Part shown: one piece after another, positions 36,193 through 47,106 of the stretch | How the letters are laid out: every line of letters starts with the position of its first letter | Numbering within the stretch: the stretch's first letter is position 1 | Source of the DNA: Vibrio crassostreae | GTDB taxonomy: Bacteria; Pseudomonadota; Gammaproteobacteria; Enterobacterales; Vibrionaceae | Direction of reading: 5' to 3' | DNA: 64,000 nt | Assembly: GCF_024347415.1 (NCBI RefSeq) | Contig: NZ_AP025476.1 | Span: forward strand, 3,038,001 to 3,102,000 | The notes under the pieces: generated by a model | The model's input: the letters and a program-made list of their open reading frames with translations, nothing else | Databases searched by the model: none | What the model was told of the DNA's origin: nothing | Program-made: the position numbers and the translations under genes

Positions 36193-36851
36193 TATTTATT
36201 ACTCTCAAAACGAATCGGTTGTGCTGCTAATTTCTCTAGCTCGTCAGCAACCTGTAAGATGCCTTCTTGACGAATCTTAGTATTCCACTCCGATTGCTTG
36301 CTCGACAACAGGCTAATCCCTTCCGCAACCATATCAAATGCCTTCCACTCGCCAGATTTTTTGTCTTTACGAAGTTTAAATTCAAGCTTGATGTTAGGTC
36401 GCGGCGAATCAATGATATCTACCTTGATACTGGTAATACGGCTGTCCGCTTTGATTTTTGGTTCAGGGCCAAACTCGATGGTTTGGTCTGAATATTGAGT
36501 CAGTACTTGCGCGTAAGAAGAAACCAAGTATTTACGGAATGAGTCGATAAATACACGGACATCTTTTCTATCCGCGCCTTTCAGATTTGGCCCTAATAAC
36601 TTAAGTGCCGCATATTGTGCATTCACATAAGGCATCAACTCTTCTTCCACGATCACCTTAAGGAGTTCTGGATCTTGGTGAATGTTGTCTTGTTCGCTCT
36701 TTAAGCGCTCAAATGCCACCTCAGCGACTTGCGTCATCATTTGGTAAGGCTGCGTTTTATCAATAGTCGTATCCGCAAAAGCTTGAGTAGAAATCAACAA
36801 GGCCATTACAGCGAAAAACCATGTTTTTAAGTGACTCATCGTTTTCAACAT
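36192..36851 (-). CDS. mlaC: Periplasmic phospholipid shuttle MlaC
   Basis: 219 residues from the ATG at 36851, five bases after mlaD and preceded by GAGGA; an internal ATG at 36839 is an alternative. Signal peptide ends at about ...LLISTQAFA-DTT. The body has the MlaC pattern (VIVEEELMPYVN, FIDSFRKYLVSSYA). It carries phospholipids through the periplasm between the outer-membrane MlaA complex and MlaFEDB. Confidence 0.95.
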   Translation of the reverse strand: MLKTMSHLKTWFFAVMALLISTQAFADTTIDKTQPYQMMTQVAEVAFERLKSEQDNIHQDPELLKVIVEEELMPYVNAQYAALKLLGPNLKGADRKDVRVFIDSFRKYLVSSYAQVLTQYSDQTIEFGPEPKIKADSRITSIKVDIIDSPRPNIKLEFKLRKDKKSGEWKAFDMVAEGISLLSSKQSEWNTKIRQEGILQVADELEKLAAQPIRFESNK

Positions 36852-36855
36852 CCTC

Positions 36856-37347
36856 TTATTCCTCAGCTTTATTGTCATCAGAGCCGCCAACGCTATACAG
36901 CACTTGGCCAATCAAATCTTCGAGTACCAATGCCGATTTAGTATCTTCTATAGAATCCCCATCGACCAGCATCTCTTCATCGTCAAAAATGAAGCCTGGA
37001 ACCAAACTGATGTACTGCTCACCGATTAAACCTGACGTTAAAATTTGAGCACTAGAGGTATCAGGAAATTGTGAGTACTTCGAATCAATAGACAATTTAA
37101 CCACCGGCAGGTAGCTCTCGGTATCAAGCTCAATACTTTGAACTCGGCCAACAACCACGCCCCCCACTTTCACCGGAGAACGAACCTTTAGGCTACCAAT
37201 GTTGTCAAAGGTCGCTTTGAGATTGTAAGTATGGTTCGAACCTATGCCTTTTACGTCAGCGACTTGAAAGATCATGATTAAGATTGCGCAAATTCCGGCA
37301 ATAACAAAGGTGCCGACCCATAATTCTAATTTTCGAGTTTGTTGCAT
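36856..37347 (-). CDS. mlaD: MCE-domain protein MlaD
   Basis: 163 residues with one N-terminal membrane anchor (VGTFVIAGICAILIMIF) and one MCE domain (LKATFDNIGSLKVRSPVKVGGVVVGRV). MlaD hexamers form the periplasmic ring of the lipid transporter. Two bases after mlaE. Confidence 0.97.
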   Translation of the reverse strand: MQQTRKLELWVGTFVIAGICAILIMIFQVADVKGIGSNHTYNLKATFDNIGSLKVRSPVKVGGVVVGRVQSIELDTESYLPVVKLSIDSKYSQFPDTSSAQILTSGLIGEQYISLVPGFIFDDEEMLVDGDSIEDTKSALVLEDLIGQVLYSVGGSDDNKAEE

Positions 37348-37349
37348 GA

Positions 37350-38129
37350 TTAATTCCCAAACATCAATGCGGTAAGAACAAAATCTAGCCCTAATACCGC
37401 TAGAGAAGAGTGCACTACTGTGCGTGTGGTTGCCTGACTGATACCTTCAGAGGTCGGTACCGCATCGTAACCATTGAAAAGTGCGATCCAAGTTACGGTG
37501 ATAGCGAAGACCATACACTTGATCATGCTGTTACCAATATCTCGACCTAGCTCAACAGAAGACTGCATCGCAGACCAGAAACTACCGTGGTCAATGCCTT
37601 TCCAATCAACACCCACTAACTGACCGCCCCAAATGCCTACCGCCATAAAGATCATAGCAAGCAATGGCATTGAGATAAGCCCGGCCCAAAGTCGTGGTGC
37701 AATAATGCGTTTAAGAGGGTCAACGGCCATCATCTCAAGGCTGGAGATCTGCTCTGTAGCCTTCATCAAGCCAATCTCAGCCGTTAACGCAGAACCTGCG
37801 CGACCTGCAAACAGCAGCGCTGTCACTACAGGACCGAGCTCTCGTAACAGAGAAAGAGCGACCATCTGACCAAGGTTCCCCTCTGCGCCGTAGTCGATTA
37901 ACACGACATAACCTTGCAGGCTGAGTACCATGCCAATGAACAGACCCGAAACTAAAATAATAGCCAATGACTGAACGCCAACGCTATAAAGTTGTTTTAC
38001 TAATAAAGGGAAGTTTTTTAGTCTCGGGATGCCAAACAACGCCCCGAATAACATCAGGCTTGCTCGACCAAATGACTCGCAAATCGCAAGTGTACGTCTA
38101 CCGACACCCGCAATAGTTTTAGCTATCAT
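37350..38129 (-). CDS. mlaE: Phospholipid-transport permease MlaE
   Basis: 259 residues, with five to six membrane helices and the permease signature [25 protein letters not shown]. It is the inner-membrane permease of MlaFEDB. One base separates it from mlaF. Confidence 0.97.
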   Translation of the reverse strand: MIAKTIAGVGRRTLAICESFGRASLMLFGALFGIPRLKNFPLLVKQLYSVGVQSLAIILVSGLFIGMVLSLQGYVVLIDYGAEGNLGQMVALSLLRELGPVVTALLFAGRAGSALTAEIGLMKATEQISSLEMMAVDPLKRIIAPRLWAGLISMPLLAMIFMAVGIWGGQLVGVDWKGIDHGSFWSAMQSSVELGRDIGNSMIKCMVFAITVTWIALFNGYDAVPTSEGISQATTRTVVHSSLAVLGLDFVLTALMFGN

Positions 38130-38130
38130 A

Positions 38131-38925
38131 TTAAAACAAATCCTTTTCTAGACTTTGCGCAGGGAATCTAAACGGCACCGGACCATCCGCTTCACCTTGT
38201 AAGAATTGCTGCACTCTCGGATCGTCGTTGTTGTACAACTCTTCAGGCGTTCCCGCAGCAATGATTTTGCTATCTGCCATGAGGTAAACCCAATCCGCAA
38301 TACTCATTACTTCTGGAACATCGTGAGAAACGACAATCGAGGTTAAGCCCAACGCTTGATTGAGGTTACGAATAAGCTCAACCAAAACACCCATGGTGAT
38401 TGGGTCTTGGCCAACAAACGGTTCATCGTACATGATGAGCTCTGGATCTAAGGCAATCGCACGTGCCAACGCCGCTCGTCTCGCCATACCGCCAGACAAT
38501 TCACTTGGCATTAACTGTGCTGCCCCTCGTAACCCTACCGCCTCAAGCTTAAGTAATACGATGGTACGAATGAATTTTTCATTCAGTTCAGTGTGCTCTC
38601 GCAGAGGAAACGCCACATTATCAAACACATTGAGATCCGTAAAAAGCGCACCCGATTGGAATAGCATGCTCATTTTCTTACGTGCTTGATAAAGCTTTCG
38701 ACGTGATAATGCAGGGATGTTGTCGCCATCAAACCAGACTTCGCCTCCATCTGGCGGCAACTGTCCGCCAATCAAACGCAACAAGGTCGTTTTACCAATC
38801 CCTGACGGCCCCATAATTGCGGTTATCTTACCTTGAGGAACCTCTAAACTTATATCATCAAAGATAACGCGATCACCGCGTGAAAAGCTGAGGTTCTTAA
38901 CTTTCACAAGCTCAGTGTTCAACAT
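38131..38925 (-). CDS. mlaF: Phospholipid-transport ATPase MlaF
   Basis: 264 residues; Walker A GPSGIGKT (39-46), Q-loop LFQSGALF, signature [14 protein letters not shown], Walker B LIMYDEPF and H-loop SHD. It powers MlaFEDB, which helps keep phospholipids out of the outer leaflet. First gene of mlaFEDCB-ibaG-murA, divergent from yrbG across 264 bases. Confidence 0.97.
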   Translation of the reverse strand: MLNTELVKVKNLSFSRGDRVIFDDISLEVPQGKITAIMGPSGIGKTTLLRLIGGQLPPDGGEVWFDGDNIPALSRRKLYQARKKMSMLFQSGALFTDLNVFDNVAFPLREHTELNEKFIRTIVLLKLEAVGLRGAAQLMPSELSGGMARRAALARAIALDPELIMYDEPFVGQDPITMGVLVELIRNLNQALGLTSIVVSHDVPEVMSIADWVYLMADSKIIAAGTPEELYNNDDPRVQQFLQGEADGPVPFRFPAQSLEKDLF

Positions 38926-39189
38926 ATTTTTGTTGTTTCCTTGCTTTAAAAAACGCCAATTATGGCTGCAATAATAATGAGTCTACTTTAGAATTAAAAG
39001 CACTGTTCAATTAATTCATATTAAACAGGAATCTATGCAGGAATTTGAAAGCATTAGAAAATTATCTATTGAGCTCTCTTTCTTGCCAGCTAACTGGTAA
39101 TTAATTTGCCGAGTGACTTCCCTTTTATCTAGCAACAGGTCAAAATTAGCGGTTAATTCTCCGTTTTTATTAATTTTTTAGGAATCATC

Positions 39190-40155
39190 ATGCTTGAAGC
39201 GATTGCGTTTCTTATTATCGGTCTAGGTTTTTTGGTGTGGAGTGCAGATAAGCTGGTTTACGGTGCCGCAGCTCTTGCTCGCAACTTCGGTATTTCACCA
39301 CTAGTTATCGGTATGACGATCTTAGCAATGGGGTCTTCGGCTCCTGAAATGATGGTTTCTGCAACTGCAGCCCTTGATGGCAAAACAGATACGGCCGTTG
39401 GTAACGTTTTAGGTTCAAACATCGCCAACATCGCGCTGATTTTAGGTATTACAGCGCTGATTAAGCCATTATCTATTAGCTCAGGCGTGATTCGTCGTGA
39501 ACTCCCATTAATGATCGGTGTCACTCTACTAGCGGGCGCCCTATTGTGGGACAACCACCTAGGCTTCTATGAAGGCGTGTTGTTGTTTGTTCTTTTTGCC
39601 GCGTTTTTGTTTGCTATGTTGCAAATCAGCCGCAGCGAGAAAAAGAACGGCGATGCTTTCCTTGATGAACAAGAATCAGAGATCCCAGAAGGCGTAAGTA
39701 ACCCTAAGGCTGCAATGTGGGTGGTGATTGGTCTAATCGTCCTACCTTTAGCTGCTGATATGCTGGTAGATAACGCTGTGATCATCGCGAAATATTTTGG
39801 CATGAGCGATCTTGTCATAGGTCTAACTATCATTGCCGTAGGTACTAGTCTGCCTGAGCTTGCCGCATCACTTGCTGGTGTTATGAAGGGTGAAGATGAT
39901 ATGGCCGTGGGTAATATCATTGGCTCAAACGTATTCAACATCCTTGCTGTTATGGGTATCCCGGGCATCCTAAACCCTTCGATCTTGAGCGAGTTCGCTA
40001 TGGGTCGTGACTTCTGGGTAATGCTAGGCGTATCGCTACTGCTTGTTGTTATGGCACTAGGAAAATCTCGTAGCGTGAATCGCATTGAAGGCGGCGTGTT
40101 AATTATCACGTTTGTGGCCTACCAAAGTTACCTACTAATGAACATGTCGGCTTAA
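39190..40155 (+). CDS. yrbG: Calcium/sodium antiporter YrbG family
   Basis: 321 residues, ten or so membrane helices, with the two inverted alpha-repeats of cation/Ca2+ exchangers: GSSAPEMMVSATAA with GNVLGSNIANI, and GTSLPELAASLAG with GNIIGSNVFNI. The Glu residues in these repeats bind cations. Exchange activity is inferred from family; the E. coli gene is not essential. Located at the head of the kds-lpt cluster, as in E. coli. Confidence 0.93.
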   Translation: MLEAIAFLIIGLGFLVWSADKLVYGAAALARNFGISPLVIGMTILAMGSSAPEMMVSATAALDGKTDTAVGNVLGSNIANIALILGITALIKPLSISSGVIRRELPLMIGVTLLAGALLWDNHLGFYEGVLLFVLFAAFLFAMLQISRSEKKNGDAFLDEQESEIPEGVSNPKAAMWVVIGLIVLPLAADMLVDNAVIIAKYFGMSDLVIGLTIIAVGTSLPELAASLAGVMKGEDDMAVGNIIGSNVFNILAVMGIPGILNPSILSEFAMGRDFWVMLGVSLLLVVMALGKSRSVNRIEGGVLIITFVAYQSYLLMNMSA

Positions 40156-40189
40156 TTGTTGATTTAACTTCCCGTACTTGGAGTATTTG

Positions 40190-41161
40190 ATGTCTCAGTC
40201 ATTTGATTACCGCAGCGTTGCAAAACAAGTTTTGGAAACCGAAGTTGCAGGTCTCACTCAATTAGACCAATATTTTAATGATGATTTTTGTAAAACTTGC
40301 GACCTTATCCTGAACAATAAAGGCAAAGTCGTTGTGATGGGAATGGGTAAGTCAGGCCACATTGGCAACAAAATAGCAGCGACGTTGGCAAGTACCGGGA
40401 CATCGGCTTTCTTTGTGCATCCAGGAGAAGCAGCGCATGGCGACTTAGGCATGATCGAACCTGGCGATATTGTGATCGCAATATCCAACTCAGGCGAATC
40501 GGGAGAAATCCTCAGCCTATTCCCTGTATTAAAGCGTCTGAACATCAAGATCATCAGCATGACAGGTAAGCCAACATCAAACATGGCGACCTTGTCTGAT
40601 ATCCATTTACAAATTTCAGTACCGGAAGAAGCGTGTCCACTGGGCTTAGCACCAACAACCAGTACCACGGCGACTTTGGTTATGGGTGATGCATTAGCCG
40701 TTGCACTTTTGCAGGCTCGAGGCTTTACCGCTCAAGACTTTGCATTGTCTCATCCAGGTGGCGCTTTAGGTCGTCAACTGCTGTTAAAACTAGACGACAT
40801 CATGCACACAGGTGATGCACTCCCTGTTGTTGCACCAGATGCGCTAGTACGAGATGCTCTGTTAGAGATATCTCAAAAAGGCTTGGGCATGACAGCCATC
40901 GTTGGTGAAGATGGCCAAATGGCCGGTATTTTTACCGATGGTGATTTACGCCGAATCCTAGACAAGCGCGTTGATATTCATAACACGCAGATCGGCGACG
41001 TAATGACACTTAACCCAACGGTAGCAGAACCAAACATGCTCGCAGTAGAGGGATTAAACTTGATGCAAGCTAAAAGCATCAATGGCCTGATGTTGTGCCA
41101 TGAAGGTAAGCTGGTTGGAGCCTTAAACATGCATGACTTACTGAAAGCAGGAGTAATGTAA
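40190..41161 (+). CDS. kdsD: Arabinose-5-phosphate isomerase KdsD
   Basis: 323 residues from the ATG at 40190 with GGAG Shine-Dalgarno. SIS domain first (GMGKSGHIGNKIAATLASTGT, HPGEAAHGDLG, ISNSGESGE), then two CBS domains from about residue 205. It converts ribulose-5-phosphate to arabinose-5-phosphate, the start of Kdo synthesis for lipopolysaccharide. Its stop overlaps the kdsC start (TAATG). Confidence 0.96.
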   Translation: MSQSFDYRSVAKQVLETEVAGLTQLDQYFNDDFCKTCDLILNNKGKVVVMGMGKSGHIGNKIAATLASTGTSAFFVHPGEAAHGDLGMIEPGDIVIAISNSGESGEILSLFPVLKRLNIKIISMTGKPTSNMATLSDIHLQISVPEEACPLGLAPTTSTTATLVMGDALAVALLQARGFTAQDFALSHPGGALGRQLLLKLDDIMHTGDALPVVAPDALVRDALLEISQKGLGMTAIVGEDGQMAGIFTDGDLRRILDKRVDIHNTQIGDVMTLNPTVAEPNMLAVEGLNLMQAKSINGLMLCHEGKLVGALNMHDLLKAGVM

Positions 41162-41718
41162 TGACACAGACAGTCGAAACCTTATACGGCACAGTAGATG
41201 CTGATGTATTCGCAGTAGCAAAAGAGATCAAACTACTAATTTGCGATGTCGATGGTGTATTCTCTGATGGTCGCATCTACATGGGCAACAACGGTGAAGA
41301 GCTGAAGACCTTTCACACTCGTGACGGTTACGGCATTAAATCACTGATGAACGCGGGTATTGAAATCGCGATCATCACTGGTCGTAAATCTCAAATTGTT
41401 GAGAATCGAATGACTGCTCTAGGCATCAAGCTGATTTATCAAGGCCAAGACGATAAAGTTAAGGCATACCAGGATATTTGCGATAAGCTTTCTGTAAATC
41501 CTGAAAACACAGGTTACATCGGCGACGATCTGATCGACTGGCCTGTGATGGAAAAAGTTGGCTTGAAGGTCTGTGTAGCAGATGGTCACCCGCTACTTGC
41601 AAAGCGAGCAAACTACGTGACAACCATTAACGGTGGTCATGGTGCGGTACGTGAAGTTTGCGACCTTATTTTACAAGCAAGAAATGAACTCGACGTGCAT
41701 AAAGGTTTAAGCATATGA
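41161..41718 (+). CDS. kdsC: 3-deoxy-D-manno-octulosonate 8-phosphate phosphatase KdsC
   Basis: 185 residues of the HAD superfamily; nucleophile motif CDVDGVFSDG (D29, D31), then TGRKS and IGDDLIDWPVM. Cap-less, tetrameric type. It removes phosphate from Kdo-8-P to give Kdo. It overlaps lptC by four bases. Confidence 0.97.
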   Translation: MTQTVETLYGTVDADVFAVAKEIKLLICDVDGVFSDGRIYMGNNGEELKTFHTRDGYGIKSLMNAGIEIAIITGRKSQIVENRMTALGIKLIYQGQDDKVKAYQDICDKLSVNPENTGYIGDDLIDWPVMEKVGLKVCVADGHPLLAKRANYVTTINGGHGAVREVCDLILQARNELDVHKGLSI

Positions 41719-42278
41719 GTTTTACTCGTATTATCTATTTAATACTAATATTTATTGCCTCTTGGTCGACCTATTATCTGTACGACAAAGAGCAAACATC
41801 AACGATACAAGTAGCTCCAAATTTGGAGCTGCCCGCGTTTAGTGGCAAAAGCCTAAACAACATTAGCTATGACGAAAGCGGTATTCGTAGCTATCAGGTT
41901 GAATCGACGTATTTAGAACATTACTCAGTGGTTGGCGATACGCACTTTCAAAACCCGGTTCTTTCGGTATTCCGAGAAGGACACACGATTGAATGGCAAG
42001 TCACCGCTGATCGCGCGATTATGGATGAGAATCAAGTTGTCACTTTTTATGACAACGTCGTGGCAAAGAACCTATTGCCAGAAGCCAGCTTCGATACAAT
42101 GACTACAGATAAAATGGTTGTTGAGCTGCCTAGCCGAGATTTTTATTCAGAGACTCCGGTCCATATGATCGGTACATTTTTTGAAACTGAGGGACAAGCA
42201 ATGAAAGGTAACTTCGGTACCAACAATGCAACCCTCTTTAATTCTGTTCAAGGTAGATATGAAACTCTTACACCTTAG
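41715..42278 (+). CDS. lptC: LPS export protein LptC
   Basis: 187 residues: one N-terminal membrane helix (IIYLILIFIASWSTYYLY), then a periplasmic beta-jellyroll. It receives lipopolysaccharide from LptB2FG and hands it to LptA. Overlaps kdsC by 4 bases and lptA by 20, implying tight translational coupling. Confidence 0.95.
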   Translation: MSFTRIIYLILIFIASWSTYYLYDKEQTSTIQVAPNLELPAFSGKSLNNISYDESGIRSYQVESTYLEHYSVVGDTHFQNPVLSVFREGHTIEWQVTADRAIMDENQVVTFYDNVVAKNLLPEASFDTMTTDKMVVELPSRDFYSETPVHMIGTFFETEGQAMKGNFGTNNATLFNSVQGRYETLTP

Positions 42279-42753
42279 TTTATTCGCTTTGACCCTTGCG
42301 GCACCAAATGTCTATGCCCTTTCTTCGGATAGCGAGCAACCTGTCTACATTGACTCAGACAGCCAGCAATTGGATATGAAAAGTAATCAAGTAACCTTTC
42401 TTGGTGATGTAAACCTTAAACAAGGCAGCATCAATATCAATGCCGATAAGGTTATTGTTACCCGCAACGCCGTAAACGGCGAGATTGAAGAAATTCAAGG
42501 CTTTGGTAAGCCAGCAACCTTCTCTCAGCTTACTGACGATGGTAAGACACTCTACGGTGAAGCTGACGACCTGCATTACCAGCTTGTTGCCGACAAACTG
42601 ATCATGACCAAGAATGCGATGCTATCTCAAGATGGCAGTATCATTCGCGGCTCTAAGATCACTTACCAGATCGGTTCTCAGAAATTAGTCGCTGACAGTG
42701 GTGAAAACAAACGAGTGTCAACGGTTTTACAACCAACGGAAGTGAATAAGTAG
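42259..42753 (+). CDS. lptA: LPS transport periplasmic protein LptA
   Basis: 164 residues from the ATG at 42259 with AAGGTAG Shine-Dalgarno; the longer frame from 42226 would destroy the signal peptide ([20 protein letters not shown]). The mature protein has the OstA-like repeat pattern ([20 protein letters not shown]). It forms the periplasmic bridge carrying lipopolysaccharide to LptD. Confidence 0.95.
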   Translation: MKLLHLSLFALTLAAPNVYALSSDSEQPVYIDSDSQQLDMKSNQVTFLGDVNLKQGSININADKVIVTRNAVNGEIEEIQGFGKPATFSQLTDDGKTLYGEADDLHYQLVADKLIMTKNAMLSQDGSIIRGSKITYQIGSQKLVADSGENKRVSTVLQPTEVNK

Positions 42754-42755
42754 CG

Positions 42756-43481
42756 ATGGCTGTTCTTAAAGCAAAAAACCTAGCGAAAACCTATAGCAAG
42801 CGTAAGGTAGTAACCGATGTAAGCTTGCAGGTAGAGTCAGGCCAGATCGTTGGTCTGCTTGGGCCTAACGGTGCAGGTAAAACCACGTCTTTCTATATGA
42901 TTGTTGGTTTAGTTGCGCGTGATGAGGGCACCATCAGCATTGATGACCGAGACATCAGTATCTTGCCAATGCACAGTCGCTCTCGTCTTGGTATCGGTTA
43001 TCTGCCACAAGAAGCATCGATTTTCCGTAAGTTGTCAGTTGAGAACAACATCATGGCGGTATTACAAACCCGTGATGAGATGACCAATGAACAGCGTCAA
43101 GATAAATTGGAAGACCTGCTTGAAGAATTCCACATCCAACATATCCGCACCAGTAATGGTATGGCTCTGTCGGGTGGTGAGCGTCGTCGTGTTGAGATTG
43201 CTCGCGCATTGGCAGCAAACCCGCAGTTCATTCTTCTGGATGAACCGTTCGCTGGTGTTGACCCGATCTCGGTTATCGATATCAAAAAAATCATTGTTCA
43301 CCTACGCGATCGTGGCTTGGGCGTTTTGATTACCGACCACAACGTTCGTGAAACACTAGACGTATGTGAAAAAGCTTACATCGTAAGCCAAGGACACCTA
43401 ATCGCTGAAGGTACTCCTGAAGATGTTCTCAATAACGAACAAGTTAAACAAGTTTATCTAGGCGAACAATTCCGTCTATGA
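42756..43481 (+). CDS. lptB: LPS export ATPase LptB
   Basis: 241 residues; Walker A GPNGAGKT (36-43), Q-loop LPQEASIF, signature [16 protein letters not shown], Walker [14 protein letters not shown], and H-loop TDHN. Dimeric ATPase that drives LptFG. Confidence 0.98.
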   Translation: MAVLKAKNLAKTYSKRKVVTDVSLQVESGQIVGLLGPNGAGKTTSFYMIVGLVARDEGTISIDDRDISILPMHSRSRLGIGYLPQEASIFRKLSVENNIMAVLQTRDEMTNEQRQDKLEDLLEEFHIQHIRTSNGMALSGGERRRVEIARALAANPQFILLDEPFAGVDPISVIDIKKIIVHLRDRGLGVLITDHNVRETLDVCEKAYIVSQGHLIAEGTPEDVLNNEQVKQVYLGEQFRL

Positions 43482-43535
43482 TTATATAGAGAGTATCGAG
43501 AGTTCTAAGAATAATAACTAGGTAAGTCACACTGA

Positions 43536-44996
43536 ATGAAACCCTCATTACAACTTAAGCTAGGCCAACAGTTAGCAATGACTCCTCAATTGCAGCAAGC
43601 GATTCGTTTGTTGCAATTGTCTACTTTAGATTTGCAGCAAGAGATTCAAGAAGCACTTGAATCTAACCCACTACTCGATGTCGAAGAAGGCAATGAAGAT
43701 ACGCCAACGTCGGAAGAAAAACCTAGCAGTGACGAAAAAGAAACAGTTGAAGCCACAGAGCAAGACTTACCTGATAGCTCAGACTTAATCGAAAAATCAG
43801 AGATTGGCAACGAACTAGAAATCGACACAACTTGGGAAGACGTCTACAGCGCAAACACCGGTAATACGGGTATTGCGATTGATGACGACATGCCTGTTTA
43901 TCAAGGTGAAACCACTCAAAGCCTGCACGATTACCTGCTTTGGCAACTCGATTTAACACCATTCACTGACACCGACCGAAGCATCGCTTTTGCATTGATA
44001 GATGCCATCGACGACTATGGCTACCTCACTGTAACTTGTGAAGACATCCTTGAAAACTTCGACAATGAAGAGATCGAGCTTGATGAAATTGAAGCCGTAC
44101 GTAAACGAATTCAGCAGTTTGACCCGCTAGGTGTCGGTTCAGTCAACCTGCAAGATTGCTTGTTACTGCAACTGGCAACCTTCCCTCAAGATACGCCTTG
44201 GCTCAACGAAGCTAAGTTAGTACTTACTAGCCATATCGACCAACTCGGCAATCGCGATTACAAACTGGTTATCAAAGAGACCAAGTTGAAAGAAGCAGAA
44301 CTACGTGAAGTTTTGCAGCTTATTCAACAGCTGGACCCTCGCCCTGGCAGTAAGATTACTCCAGATGAAACTGAGTATGTGGTTCCGGATGTATCTGTCT
44401 TCAAAGACCTTGGCAAATGGTTAGTGACCATTAACCCTGATAGCGTGCCTAAACTGAAAGTGAATCAGCAGTACGCTGATCTGGGTAGTAAAGGCAACAG
44501 CGCCGACAACCAATACATCCGCTCAAATTTGCAAGAAGCAAAGTGGCTAATTAAAAGCCTAGAGAGTCGAAATGAGACGCTACTCAAAGTTGCGCGATGC
44601 ATTGTTGAACATCAACGTGATTTCTTCGAACATGGCGAAGAAGCGATGAAGCCAATGGTTCTGAATGATGTTGCGTTAGCTGTTGATATGCACGAATCCA
44701 CGATCTCTCGTGTGACGACTCAAAAATTCATGCACACACCACGTGGAATCTTCGAACTCAAATACTTTTTCTCAAGCCATGTCAGCACTGACAATGGCGG
44801 TGAATGTTCATCGACAGCAATTCGCGCACTCATTAAGAAGCTCGTCGCGGCAGAAAACACCGCGAAACCTCTAAGTGATAGCAAGATTGCTGCTTTACTG
44901 GCTGACCAAGGAATTCAGGTAGCTAGACGTACCATAGCGAAATACCGTGAGTCTCTGGGCATTGCCCCTTCGAGTCAGCGTAAACGCCTGCTATAA
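43536..44996 (+). CDS. rpoN: RNA polymerase sigma-54 factor RpoN
   Basis: 486 residues. Gln/Leu-rich region I (1-50, [20 protein letters not shown]), an acidic region II (about 50-100), the core-binding and HTH region ([20 protein letters not shown]), and the RpoN box [10 protein letters not shown] near the C-terminus. It directs transcription of nitrogen, flagellar and other genes with activator ATPases. Placed between lptB and hpf as usual. Confidence 0.98.
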   Translation: MKPSLQLKLGQQLAMTPQLQQAIRLLQLSTLDLQQEIQEALESNPLLDVEEGNEDTPTSEEKPSSDEKETVEATEQDLPDSSDLIEKSEIGNELEIDTTWEDVYSANTGNTGIAIDDDMPVYQGETTQSLHDYLLWQLDLTPFTDTDRSIAFALIDAIDDYGYLTVTCEDILENFDNEEIELDEIEAVRKRIQQFDPLGVGSVNLQDCLLLQLATFPQDTPWLNEAKLVLTSHIDQLGNRDYKLVIKETKLKEAELREVLQLIQQLDPRPGSKITPDETEYVVPDVSVFKDLGKWLVTINPDSVPKLKVNQQYADLGSKGNSADNQYIRSNLQEAKWLIKSLESRNETLLKVARCIVEHQRDFFEHGEEAMKPMVLNDVALAVDMHESTISRVTTQKFMHTPRGIFELKYFFSSHVSTDNGGECSSTAIRALIKKLVAAENTAKPLSDSKIAALLADQGIQVARRTIAKYRESLGIAPSSQRKRLL

Positions 44997-45058
44997 GCTC
45001 ATTTAGTCGCTATTTACTTAGCAACTATAATCAGGCAACCAACTGAAAAGGAAAGTCT

Positions 45059-45346
45059 ATGCAAATCAATATTCAAGGCCATCACGTTGATCTTACCGAT
45101 TCAATGCAAGACTATGTTCACACCAAATTCGACAAACTTGAGCGCTTCTTTGATCATATAAATAGCGTTCAGGTTGTTTTAAAAGTTGAGAAAATCAATC
45201 AAATCGCAGAAGCTACCCTGCATATAAATCAGGGTGAAATCCATGCGACAGCAACAGATGAAAGCATGTATGCCGCGATTGATTCATTGGTTGATAAACT
45301 CGTCCGCCAACTCAACAAGCACAAAGAAAAGCTAAGTAGTCACTAA
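45059..45346 (+). CDS. hpf: Ribosome hibernation promoting factor (short HPF)
   Basis: 95 residues of the short HPF/YfiA family, with QINIQGHHVDLTDSMQDYV and ATDESMYAAIDSLVDKLVRQL. It binds the 30S decoding region to form inactive 100S ribosomes with RMF. Shine-Dalgarno AAAGGA. Confidence 0.96.
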   Translation: MQINIQGHHVDLTDSMQDYVHTKFDKLERFFDHINSVQVVLKVEKINQIAEATLHINQGEIHATATDESMYAAIDSLVDKLVRQLNKHKEKLSSH

Positions 45347-45347
45347 C

Positions 45348-45809
45348 ATGCAATTAAGCGAAGTACTTTCATTGGACTGCACCAAAAGTGCAGTCCAATG
45401 CACAAGCAAAAAAAGAGCCCTTGAGCTCATCAGTCAGATCGCAGCAGAAAGCTGTGGTCAAGATTCAACAGAACTGTTTGAGTGCATGTTGAGCCGTGAA
45501 AAAATGGGCAGTACAGGCATTGGTAATGGCATTGCTATTCCCCACGCTCGTATGAATGTCAGTGATAAAGCGATTGCTGTATTACTGCAATGCCAAGATC
45601 CCATCGAATTTGATGCGATTGATAATCGTCCTGTCGACCTACTATTTGCCCTGCTTGTTCCAAGTGAACAGTGCAAGGAGCATCTAAAAACCCTTTCTTG
45701 TATGGCAGAGCGACTAAACGATAAGCAGACTCTAAAACAGTTGCGTAACGCTCAAAGCGATCAAGAGCTTTACGACATCATGATTCAAGTGCCAACTTGC
45801 GAGCAATAA
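45348..45809 (+). CDS. ptsN: Nitrogen PTS enzyme IIA (PtsN)
   Basis: 153 residues, with the phosphorylation motif GIAIPHARM (His66) and [19 protein letters not shown]. It ends the nitrogen phosphotransfer chain PtsP-PtsO-PtsN and in relatives controls potassium and envelope functions. Codons 8-18 encode a perfect 12-bp inverted repeat (45371-45399). Confidence 0.96.
   Translation: MQLSEVLSLDCTKSAVQCTSKKRALELISQIAAESCGQDSTELFECMLSREKMGSTGIGNGIAIPHARMNVSDKAIAVLLQCQDPIEFDAIDNRPVDLLFALLVPSEQCKEHLKTLSCMAERLNDKQTLKQLRNAQSDQELYDIMIQVPTCEQ
45371..45399 (+). repeat. Perfect 12-bp inverted repeat inside the start of ptsN
   Basis: ATTGGACTGCAC, a CAAAA loop, then GTGCAGTCCAAT. In the mRNA this is a stable stem-loop beginning 23 bases into the ptsN coding sequence. 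No T-run follows, so it is not an ordinary terminator. Confidence 0.85.
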
Positions 45810-45810
45810 C

Positions 45811-46680
45811 ATGCGGTTAATCGTTGTTAGTGGCCAATCTGGGGCCGGTAAAAGTGTTGCGCTACGAGTCCTTGAAGACTTGGGGTATTACTGCGTCGAT
45901 AACCTGCCAGTAAACCTGCTCAACGACTTTGTCGAATCGGTACGTGAGATCAATCAAAACGTCGCGGTTAGCATTGATATTCGTAACCTACCGAAAGAGC
46001 CTCAGCTAGTAACAGAAATGCTAGAGCAGCTAGAGTCTGCAACCAACATTGATGTGAACGTCTTGTTCCTCGATGCAAGCAAGCAGACGTTACTCAAGCG
46101 CTACAGCGAAACACGCAGAATCCACCCGTTATCGATCGGCCAAGAAAAATTATCTCTTGAGCAAGCGATTGATTTGGAAAAGACACTCCTAACACCTCTC
46201 GCAGAGCAAGCCTGCATTGTGATTGATAGTAGTGACTGCAACCTCTACGAATTGAGCGAAAAGGTTCGATTTAAAGTTGAAGGCAAAGAGAAGCAAGAGC
46301 TAATCATTGTCTTTCAATCTTTCGGTTTTAAATACGGCCTACCAAGTGATGCCGACTATGTGTTCGACGTTCGCTTTTTGCCGAACCCTCACTGGGAACC
46401 AGCACTACGGCCTTTAACAGGTCTTGATGCTCCAATTCACTCTTTTCTAGAAAAACACGCAGAAGTTCTTGAGCTCAAGCAACAGATCCAAGGCTTTGTT
46501 GAACAGTGGTTGCCAATGTTGGAGAAGAATAATCGCAGTTACCTAACGGTCGCGATTGGTTGTACTGGCGGTAAACACCGCTCGGTTTATCTAACTCAAA
46601 AAATTGGTGAGTACTTCGATCAACTAGGTCATCAAGTTCAAATCAGACACGCCTCCCTAGAGAAGCACCAACAGGGCTAA
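45811..46680 (+). CDS. rapZ: RNase adapter protein RapZ
   Basis: 289 residues; Walker A GQSGAGKS (8-15), RNLP and FLDA motifs, and the C-terminal RNA-binding domain with [13 protein letters not shown]. In E. coli it binds GlmZ/GlmY small RNAs and directs RNase E, tuning glucosamine-6-phosphate synthesis for the envelope. One base after ptsN. Confidence 0.97.
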   Translation: MRLIVVSGQSGAGKSVALRVLEDLGYYCVDNLPVNLLNDFVESVREINQNVAVSIDIRNLPKEPQLVTEMLEQLESATNIDVNVLFLDASKQTLLKRYSETRRIHPLSIGQEKLSLEQAIDLEKTLLTPLAEQACIVIDSSDCNLYELSEKVRFKVEGKEKQELIIVFQSFGFKYGLPSDADYVFDVRFLPNPHWEPALRPLTGLDAPIHSFLEKHAEVLELKQQIQGFVEQWLPMLEKNNRSYLTVAIGCTGGKHRSVYLTQKIGEYFDQLGHQVQIRHASLEKHQQG

Positions 46681-46682
46681 CC

Positions 46683-46958
46683 ATGGAATTAACTCGAACT
46701 GTACTGATCCAAAATCGCTTGGGTCTTCACGCTAGAGCAGCCGTAAAATTGGTTGAGCTTGCCCAAAGCTTTGATGCAACCATCACTATCCATAGCGAAG
46801 AAGATAAAATCGCAACTGCAGACAGTGTGATGGGGCTACTTATGCTGGAATCAGCGCAAGGGCAACATATTACTATTCAAGCTGCAGGCACCGATTCACA
46901 GCAAGCGCTTGATGCCGTCTGTCATCTCATTGAAGACAAGTTTGATGAGGGTGAGTAG
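46683..46958 (+). CDS. ptsO: Phosphocarrier protein NPr
   Basis: 91 residues of the HPr family with the phosphorylated His16 in [10 protein letters not shown] and a regulatory-like [12 protein letters not shown] stretch. Carries phosphate from PtsP to PtsN. Two bases after rapZ; last gene of the rpoN cluster. Confidence 0.95.
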   Translation: MELTRTVLIQNRLGLHARAAVKLVELAQSFDATITIHSEEDKIATADSVMGLLMLESAQGQHITIQAAGTDSQQALDAVCHLIEDKFDEGE

Positions 46959-47106
46959 CGAAAACGCTTCACTTACAACACATAAGACTCAAACAGCGAA
47001 CCAACCAATATTAAATCTTAGTTCTATCTAAGTTTATGATTTAAATAAGCCCCAGAATTAAGTTACTATTCCAAGCATTGTTAGAATAATGAGATAGGAG
47101 GAAAAT

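Noticed and set aside
42226..42258. 11-residue extension of LptA
   Set aside because: It would place residues before a textbook signal peptide.
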